From Parasponia andersonii (Eukaryota; Streptophyta; Magnoliopsida; Rosales; Cannabaceae): DNA of 64,000 nucleotides. Location: NCBI GenBank assembly GCA_002914805.1, contig JXTB01000180.1:511712-575711 (forward strand), read 5' to 3'. Made by a program: the position numbers and the translations under genes. Below are positions 56,856 through 64,000 of the stretch, one piece after another; within the stretch, counting starts at the first letter, position 1, and each line of letters opens with the position of its first letter. Below the pieces are notes generated by a model, which had not been told where the DNA came from, searched no databases, and was given only the letters and a program-made list of their open reading frames with translations.

Positions 56856-58714
56856 CGAGGCCAAAGTGAGCTTGGTTACATTAATATGCATTTAATAGAA
56901 AATATAAATAAAAATACATGCGTCTAATATTCCACCTTTAATCTGTTTTTTTACTACACAGTCATATCATTCCAATTTCAAACTTCAACGTTAGAAAAGA
57001 ATGTAGCACTTACAATGTAGTACTTATTACCACCTAATTAGACTAAACATATGACCACCATTCTCTACTAATTTTAAGCTCAATTCATAATAAATATTAC
57101 CATATCTCTCAAATACTGGAGGAGGAAATCTAAAGCAACGACAGAAAATAATACTGATGATGACGAGGAAATGTATGATATATAGCAGCAGTAATATCAA
57201 AAGATTTAGGATAAAACGTTTAACTGTTGAATATGAACTCAAATCACGTATTTCTCTTTAAAAAAAATTATTCAATTTTGGTGTTCTAATTCATGTCTAA
57301 CTACTAAATTAAACACATATCATTTAAAATTTGAACCTACCTAACTAGTTTTTCAAATTTATCAGTTTCATTTAAATTTTTTATATGATGTGTCATGTCT
57401 TCCATTAATAGAGTAAAAAATTTGAATTCGGTGACTAATAAATAGTAAAATGGTTTATTACACCGTTTATCTTTATTTTATAGGTTAATAATATTAATAG
57501 CTCCAAATTATATCTTTTATACTACTTTGGCTCCTTAATTTAACATATATAGTAATAGTCTCAGATTATATAATTATTACAAAAATATTTAACAGAAATA
57601 AGACATTACAAAGCACATAATTTGAAAATTATGATAAAGAATTATTGCAGTATTGATAATTTTTTTCACAAATTGTACAAAAAAATTTAACAGAAATGAG
57701 TCATGTGCTAAGCATTCTATTTGGTAACTATGGATGAGAATAAGATTCTGACTCTTACAAGTAAATAGATCTCAATTATATGTTTTGTTCATGATTATTT
57801 TATGATTAAAAAACTAACAGTTTGTAATAAATGAGCATTTGTTGTAATAATTATATAATTTATGATTCATTATTATGTAAATTAAAAATTTGTGAGCTAA
57901 AATGCATTTACAAAATATACAATTCAAAGGTCATTATTAGAATTAATCCTTATTTTATTGGAAATCTCTTTTAAATTCTCCGTTTGTCCATAGTATTCCG
58001 TTAAAATTCTCACAGAATTAGAGCTACGATTTGCGTTTTGTTCCCATGAATCAACGGAATAAAGTTAATTGGTTAGAATTTTTAAACAAAGTAAAAAATA
58101 ATATTCAAGGACTAAGGGAAAGGAGAACAGTTTTAAAAGCTCAAGACACTGAAATGAGAAAATTTTAAAGTTAAGAAACAAAAATGAAACTTTTTTAATA
58201 TATAATTTAAGGACCAAACTCACAAAATTAATTTTAATACAATATAGAATAAGGATCATTATATAGAACTCCACAACCACCATACGATGTATTCCTCGCT
58301 TCACAAAACAATAATTTAGAATACGATGACTCATGTCTTAAAAGCAATGTACTAGTCTAGCTAATTGTTGTTAGTGTATGGAGCAGATTGTTGGCTAAAT
58401 GGGACACAGCCCGCAAATGAGAACTACTTTTCAGATTAAATATGTGTAACAGCCACTAACCACTGTATTAAATGATTATAATAAAGAAAACAAAAAAGCC
58501 AAGATATAGTATATGTTTATGGCTAGTAGTGGAATGGCGAATAATGCAAATGTGCATATATATACACTTCTTTACATGTCATAATTGGTTATTCCATTCA
58601 TCACTATCGCCAATTACTATACTTATAATACAGAACTTTCTATTGGGTCAGATAAGAACCACCTATTTTGACGGCAAAAAAAAGAGGTAATTATAAGAAA
58701 GGTGAAGTCTAAAA
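56856..58714. other. AT-rich intergenic DNA
   Basis: No frame longer than about 90 codons and none with a recognisable domain. Short repeated words such as 'tttaacagaaat(a/g)ag' (57589 and 57689) suggest an old duplicated repeat. Nothing else supported. Confidence 0.4.
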
Positions 58715-59050
58715 CAATACTCTCTAAGTTTGAGTAATTTAAAATTTAAATTTTGAAATTTGAATTCAGTAAAATAATATTTTGAAATTAAGAATTTCTA
58801 AAATTCAATACATTAGACAGACTTTTTAACTAATTTGAGAAATTAAAAAATAATAATATTTTCTATTAAAATTATATTAATTCTTATTATTTTTCTTAAT
58901 TTTGAGGATATTTTTATGTTTCATCTGTTAAAATTATTTAAAAAGTCAACTAAAGATATTAATTTTCATAAATTATTAATCTCAAAATATTATTTTACAG
59001 AATCTAAACTTAAAAATTTTAATTATAGAATACTTACTCTAAGACATTTT
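58715..59050. mobile_element. Foldback/MITE-like element of about 335 bp
   Basis: The left part (58735-58860) is inverted in the right part (59035-58905). Both share 'gtaaaataatattttga(a/g)att(a)a' and 'gactttttaa(c/a)taatttga', so that arms of about 120 bp pair across a short centre. No coding capacity. No clear target duplication found. Confidence 0.65.
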
Positions 59051-60869
59051 TTTGAGAAACCAGCTTATATTTGTAAGTATCTACTGAACGATTAACGAGC
59101 CTGCACATCCGGTTTGGTGTACCTATTGAATATATGGCTTTAAGACGATTAGCTAGCTATATTTTAAGCTGCGATATGTGCTTATTTAACGCAAATGAAA
59201 GATGCATGCATGTACTCAATGATTCAAATAATGTAAAGAAAGTATATGATCGATTTGATTGGATTGATCATCGAGCAGCTTGTGAGGGCCCCTCCTCCAT
59301 AACTAGTACTAGAAGGAAGCTAGACTCTAGCAACCAATATTATAGGCTACAAAATTAAATCCATCAATTAATTACAAATTTATATGCCACAATTATGTTA
59401 GCATGTAATGAGCATGTTACTCGGTTATTCATATATGTTGAATTAGTGGGAGAAACTCGTAAAAATAGTTGATTTTTGTGTAAAATATTTTCATGTTAAT
59501 AAAATAAAGTATTATATGGTAAGGAATTATACATAATATAATAAAGTATTATTTAGGAAGGAATTATTTATGTATAATGTTATTTGAAAAAAAAAATTAT
59601 TTAATTATATTAATTTATATTTTTATGATTACGATGTAGATTCTCATAAGACGTGGATACAAATTATTTATAATTAATTAATAATAGTTTGCAGTAATAT
59701 AAATAAAGTTAGGCACTTTATTTATGCAGCAGTAAACTTTGAAAATTTTTTGACTTGTCTTAATCAACCAAAATGAGTGTATACTAAAGTGGATTATAAA
59801 TGAAATTCAATTGATAAATATCAAAAGAAAAAAATTTCATAGACAATTATTAACTTTATTCTTAATTTTAAGTTGACTACGATTATATATTCTCAAATAT
59901 GACTTTATTTGAATTGCAACTAAGTAAGATTAATCGCAATCAATAATCTCTCTTGATTGGTAAAATGCATTTGTTAAATTATATGATTATAGTTAACAAT
60001 ATAGAATTTAATGAAATAATATCTCTTGGCAAATTTCAGTACGTTATTAAGTTTTCGGCCTAAGTATGTCAATACTGATAAATTCAGTAAGATGTTGACT
60101 AATGATTAATAAAGAAATCAGTAAGACTAAGAAACAGATTATTATATTTTTATGATATTATACATAAGGGTAATTAGCAAATAATTATTATGACATAAAA
60201 TAGTACTCCAAATATAATCATGGATATTTAGAATGCAATTTCATTCTTCAAGTGGAATAGATTCTAAAATTAAATAATTAATAATTACATTAATTATTTG
60301 GAGCCCGTTATACATGTCGTAGAAGATCCCGGCTAGCTTATTGTGTCAATGGTTATGTTATTTATTAGAGTGAACTAATTTAACTATGTTAAATTTGAGA
60401 AATAAGTTGGATTGCCACATATGTACCTGGCCTAATAACTAGGCCCAGCCGTGTAGCATAGTTGGTGCCCATTTCTTGTTTTAGTTTTTTATAACTTCTA
60501 AATAAAATATGAATACAAAGGAATTCAGTTTTTTCCAGAAAAATTGATATATAGTAATTCCTATTATTGATTTGGTCTGATATTTATATATACATATATA
60601 TATAATTATGGTTAATTAGACGTGAACAAGTCAAGAAAAAATTATAAGATAATGTTTAACTAGTTGCTAAAAACAAATTGACAATTATATATAGTTAAAT
60701 ATTACAAGAGGTAGAAACAGATAATATGAAATTTCCGACATATAAATTTATTGTCGCTGGCCAAAATTGGCCTGTGACTAAGGAGACACATGCCTACAGT
60801 CACAATAACTGTGGCTTATGTGTGGCGTGTGGCACCACATGGTGGTTACCCATTTGTCTTGTTCTTTTT

Positions 60870-60872
<3 letters not shown>
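59051..60872. other. AT-rich intergenic DNA
   Basis: A 74-codon frame at 59134-59358 is the only notable one and has no recognised motif. The rest is AT-rich. Confidence 0.35.

Positions 60873-60927
<55 letters not shown>
60873..60927. repeat. (AT)27 microsatellite
   Basis: Uninterrupted AT dinucleotides over about 55 bp. Confidence 0.95.
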
Positions 60928-60930
<3 letters not shown>

Positions 60931-61929
60931 GCTTTAGACACCTTAAATTAAATATATAAAAATTTTGTCAGTTTTTTAAAAGACATAAATCCTTAATAAT
61001 AAGTTAACAATTAATATTTTGTTCTGAATCAAGTGCAATCACTAATTTTAATCTTTTCTTGTATAGCACATAGAAATCACACTCTTGACTATACATAAGA
61101 ATAGTTTAGAAGATCATTAGGGGTGGAGTCATACACTTATTCATCTAGTATATGCAAGAAATATGATTTTGATATATAATTCTAACATGCTGTTATGAGT
61201 TTTATCATACTCTTGATTACGTTTTCCGTAGTATTATTTTATTGAAAAATTGTTAGTAGATTTTTCATTAGAAATTAAAATTTAAAAATACTATCAACTG
61301 CTATTTTTTCATAGTTTTTCTAACAAATATATGCCATTAATTTCACAAGCAGTTTGTAATGGATGGTTCTGTATATATGTTAATCATTTTATAGTAGTCA
61401 TATGTAGTGTTGGATTTCAAGCTCAAGACAAAACAAAAATCTCAACCCGACACGTGTGACAACAAACTCCAGCCGGGCTCACCAGAGGCCAATGGAGCAA
61501 GAATAGCAGAAAGATCAATGAGCTCGTATGATCCTTAATATATGAGCTAAAGTAGCCTCCTACTCTATTATGTTAGGTAATCTCACACCTTGCATCTAAA
61601 CTAAAGTTTTTCCAGAAGAAGGTCAACAAATCATGATAGACTCGTGATTCAGCAGTCAATTAAGAGTTAGCGCATGTTACAAATTCGAATTCAAACGATT
61701 CTGAGATAAAAAGGCCGTAAAACCTATTTTCATAGTTAATTATAAATTGATGTGATATACTCTCTTAATAAATTGAGTGTGTATCACTTACACTAAACAC
61801 ACAAAATTTTACTTGTCGAAGCCTTGTAAATTGTATTTGGGGTACTCTCGTCTCTCCACACAGCAAAAATACCGTGTTTTAGGCAAATCACGTAAAAGTT
61901 CGTGATTGTTTATGATATTTAAATTTAGG
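60928..61929. other. AT-rich intergenic DNA
   Basis: A less AT-rich patch at 61415-61510 ('cccgacacgtgtgacaac', 'ccagccgggctcaccag') resembles leader sequence of an LTR element, but no LTR or primer site was found. Confidence 0.35.
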
Positions 61930-62195
61930 TGGATATTAATATTTTAAATTTAATTAAATAAATATCTATTTTTAAAATTTTATAATTAAATGTCTGTATA
62001 TATATATTTTTACACTGGTTAAATATGTTTATTTATAAATTTTAGTTATAGTACTAAAATATATTTAATATATAATTTTTTATAATTAGTATATAAAATT
62101 TTATATTTAATATATAAACATATATATCAAATATTTTGTTATGATATTCACTAAATAAATATTTAGTTAAATTAGGCCTAAAATTTGATTATTCC
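61930..62195 (+). repeat. Dispersed AT-rich repeat, copy 2
   Basis: Direct-orientation partner of 4690-4970 with the same order of landmark words. It is about 57 kb from the first copy. Neither copy has clear terminal repeats. Confidence 0.7.
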
Positions 62196-63326
62196 TCTTC
62201 GATTTCTTTACTCGATATTTGACAAAAAGGCACGTCAATATATATATATATATATATATTATATTTCAAACAATATAATGCCTCACTGATAATACAACTT
62301 TTTTTGACACAAATCACAAAAATCCTTACTATATTGGGAGGATTTTTTCCTCCCCTCCAGATGATAATTGGTTACTTTAATTTGGGTGTTTACTATAGTT
62401 CGTTAACCGTAGAAGACGAAAGAGATGGAGTTTTTACCTATATATATATCCGATACAATAACTTCGTCCGTACAATAACTTCTTTCTTTAATAAGTTATT
62501 TTATTGAAATTCTCTGAGATGGGCCTACAAATTTATCCAAGCTGGAACTTATTAATTGGACAGTAAATTAATTATGGTTATTAATCCTAAAAGAGTTAAA
62601 CAAAGTGACTTTGAAAATTTGTTTTTGCTCACTCGTATACTCGAGGCAATTAGAACTGAGAACTACATACTAATTATTAAGTGAAATTATTGTTCAAGAT
62701 ATTCTTAATGATCTAGAAATTATATGGCTGAGGCTGGCATATATGATTAGTACATAAAAACAGATTAGATACATATATGTATGATACATATCTTATATAT
62801 GATATATCCTCTAATTCTAATCCCCCTTGCTGCAGGGCCATCCGCCAAGATATATGTTTGGTAGGAGTCTAGGCCAAACTTTTGGCACCGATTCAAAGAA
62901 CACAACTATAATACACACATAAATGTACATGTATATAATTGACTCTAACAAGTCAAAGTGAGCGATATTATTTTCTGTCTCTTCGATCGACCGCATATTT
63001 TGTTTTGAGTTTATATTTAAATATGTGCGTGTGTATGTTTATTTTTATGTACATGTATTTATGTGTATAATTAATGACGTGGGAATCAATATTGTTCAAA
63101 TATAAACCGACCTATCTAGAGTTGGGATACGCCGAGGCCATTTTCACGCAATAATCATAGCTCAATAAATGAGTATAGCAAAACTAGTTTCTATCATCTT
63201 GGAAATTTAACGCACATGATTAATTCACAATTGCCAAAATGAAAAGGGACATATGCCCATTGGATTGTAGTAAAAAAAAAAAAAATTCAAGAGAAAGTTA
63301 TACTATGTATTTTGATATCTACCTAC

Positions 63327-63362
<36 letters not shown>

Positions 63363-63685
63363 CTTTATTACAGTTCTTAATAACCTTGTACTAAATTGTA
63401 CTATTGTTACCAAAATTATATCTAAATTGGAGATATTGAAGTAGCGGAGAATGACATGCCAAGTTGCCAACTAAGATATAGAGGTGATATATAAGTTCCA
63501 ATCCAATATGTTTTTTTTTTTATATTCTTTTACTATAAAATTTAATAGTTGAAAAAAAATAAAAAAAAATAAATATTCATTATTTAATGATTTTTTCTTT
63601 CTATTTTTTACTATAAAAAAACGTGCGTAATAAATTTTTATTAAGCAAAATAATGCTTATGGATGGATTAAGAAAAATATCTATT
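62196..63685. other. AT-rich intergenic DNA with microsatellites
   Basis: (TA)n at about 62240-62260 and (CT)10 followed by (AT)8 at 63327-63362. No supported gene. Confidence 0.4.
63327..63362. repeat. Compound (CT)n(AT)n microsatellite
   Basis: CT dinucleotides pass directly into AT dinucleotides at about 63346. Confidence 0.95.
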
Positions 63686-63696
63686 AAATTGATACC

Positions 63697-63844
63697 TAAA
63701 AAAAAGTATGGCTTAATTGATAACCACCACTTATTACAAATTTAAAGGAAAATAATACACACTCTACTAAGATTTGAACTCCTGACTCTCCCAAACTCAC
63801 ACACACATCCCTCAAATCTTGGACTAACTGAGTTACCCTCAGTA
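63697..63844 (-). mobile_element. tRNA-derived SINE, copy 2
   Basis: 148 bp, related to 45428-45601 with the same parts: TAACTCAGTTAG (63835-63824, A box) and AGTTCAAATC (63780-63771, B box) on the minus strand, then the shared body 'ataaccaccactta(t)tacaaatttaaa' read on plus. An 11-bp target duplication AAATTGATACC lies at 63686-63696 and 63845-63855. Its longer, perfect duplication supports an independent insertion. Confidence 0.9.
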
Positions 63845-63855
63845 AAATTGATACC

Positions 63856-64000
63856 CATACTTAAATGGGTATAGATATAGTATTATGGATAACTTATGTG
63901 TGAATTAGTTCTTAATAAATATCCATGGTCCATTAAGTTCAAAACAAACAGATTCTTAGTATAATTCAAGAGCAGTTAAAGGTAAGTTTACTAGTAGTTA
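63856..64000. other. AT-rich window end
   Basis: 145 bases with no supported feature. Confidence 0.4.

Noticed and set aside
59134..59358. 74-codon plus-strand frame as a small protein gene
   Set aside because: No signal peptide, conserved motif, splice partner or promoter seen, and such lengths are expected by chance.

Overview
The window is nuclear DNA from a flowering plant, almost certainly a eudicot. It is AT-rich and dominated by decayed retrotransposons. It holds multi-exon genes with GT-AG introns, a xyloglucan endotransglucosylase/hydrolase (XTH), plant-type LINEs with RNase H tails, Ty3/gypsy and Ty1/copia elements, a tRNA-derived SINE and foldback elements. The species cannot be named from sequence alone.

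Only two genes look intact. The first (31936-36209, +) has seven exons whose phases join into one 952-residue frame. It encodes a nuclear-looking protein with no function I recognise. It carries a duplicated 103-bp exon, a four-cysteine cluster followed by a coiled coil, and two perfect E2F-type sites 21 bp apart upstream of the ATG. The second (38243-40129, -) is a three-exon XTH of 279 residues with a signal peptide and the full catalytic motif. The two genes converge across about 2 kb. A two-exon scrap of a BAT1/GABA-permease-type amino-acid transporter lies at 14994-15415 (-).

Layout: 1-691, gypsy LTR with its primer site; 1065-3178, copia remnant (two LTRs around a broken gag); 3875-4690, another LTR, primer site and GC-rich leader; 6333-6522, MITE with 9-bp target duplications; 7164-13340, nearly full-length but dead LINE (-) with a target duplication; 16360-16812, third copia LTR; 17189-20216, 5'-truncated LINE (+) with a perfect 15-bp target duplication, split by a later insertion; 22579-23720, inverted-repeat element around a GC-rich coding-like fragment; 25050-31115, GC-rich transposon-type gene with introns and its own promoter, followed by three tandem arrays; 31760-40215, the two host genes; 42990-50673, Tat-like gypsy element (-) with a SINE nested inside; 50850-56855, chromodomain gypsy element (-); 56856-64000, AT-rich DNA with a foldback element, microsatellites and a second SINE.

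Target-site duplications, nesting and repeat pairs give a partial relative order of insertions. I found no operon, CRISPR array, rRNA or tRNA gene, and no defence-like or otherwise wholly new multi-gene system. The most unusual items are the exon duplication with paired E2F sites, the intron-bearing transposon gene with its nested satellites, and the possible gene-capture foldback element.
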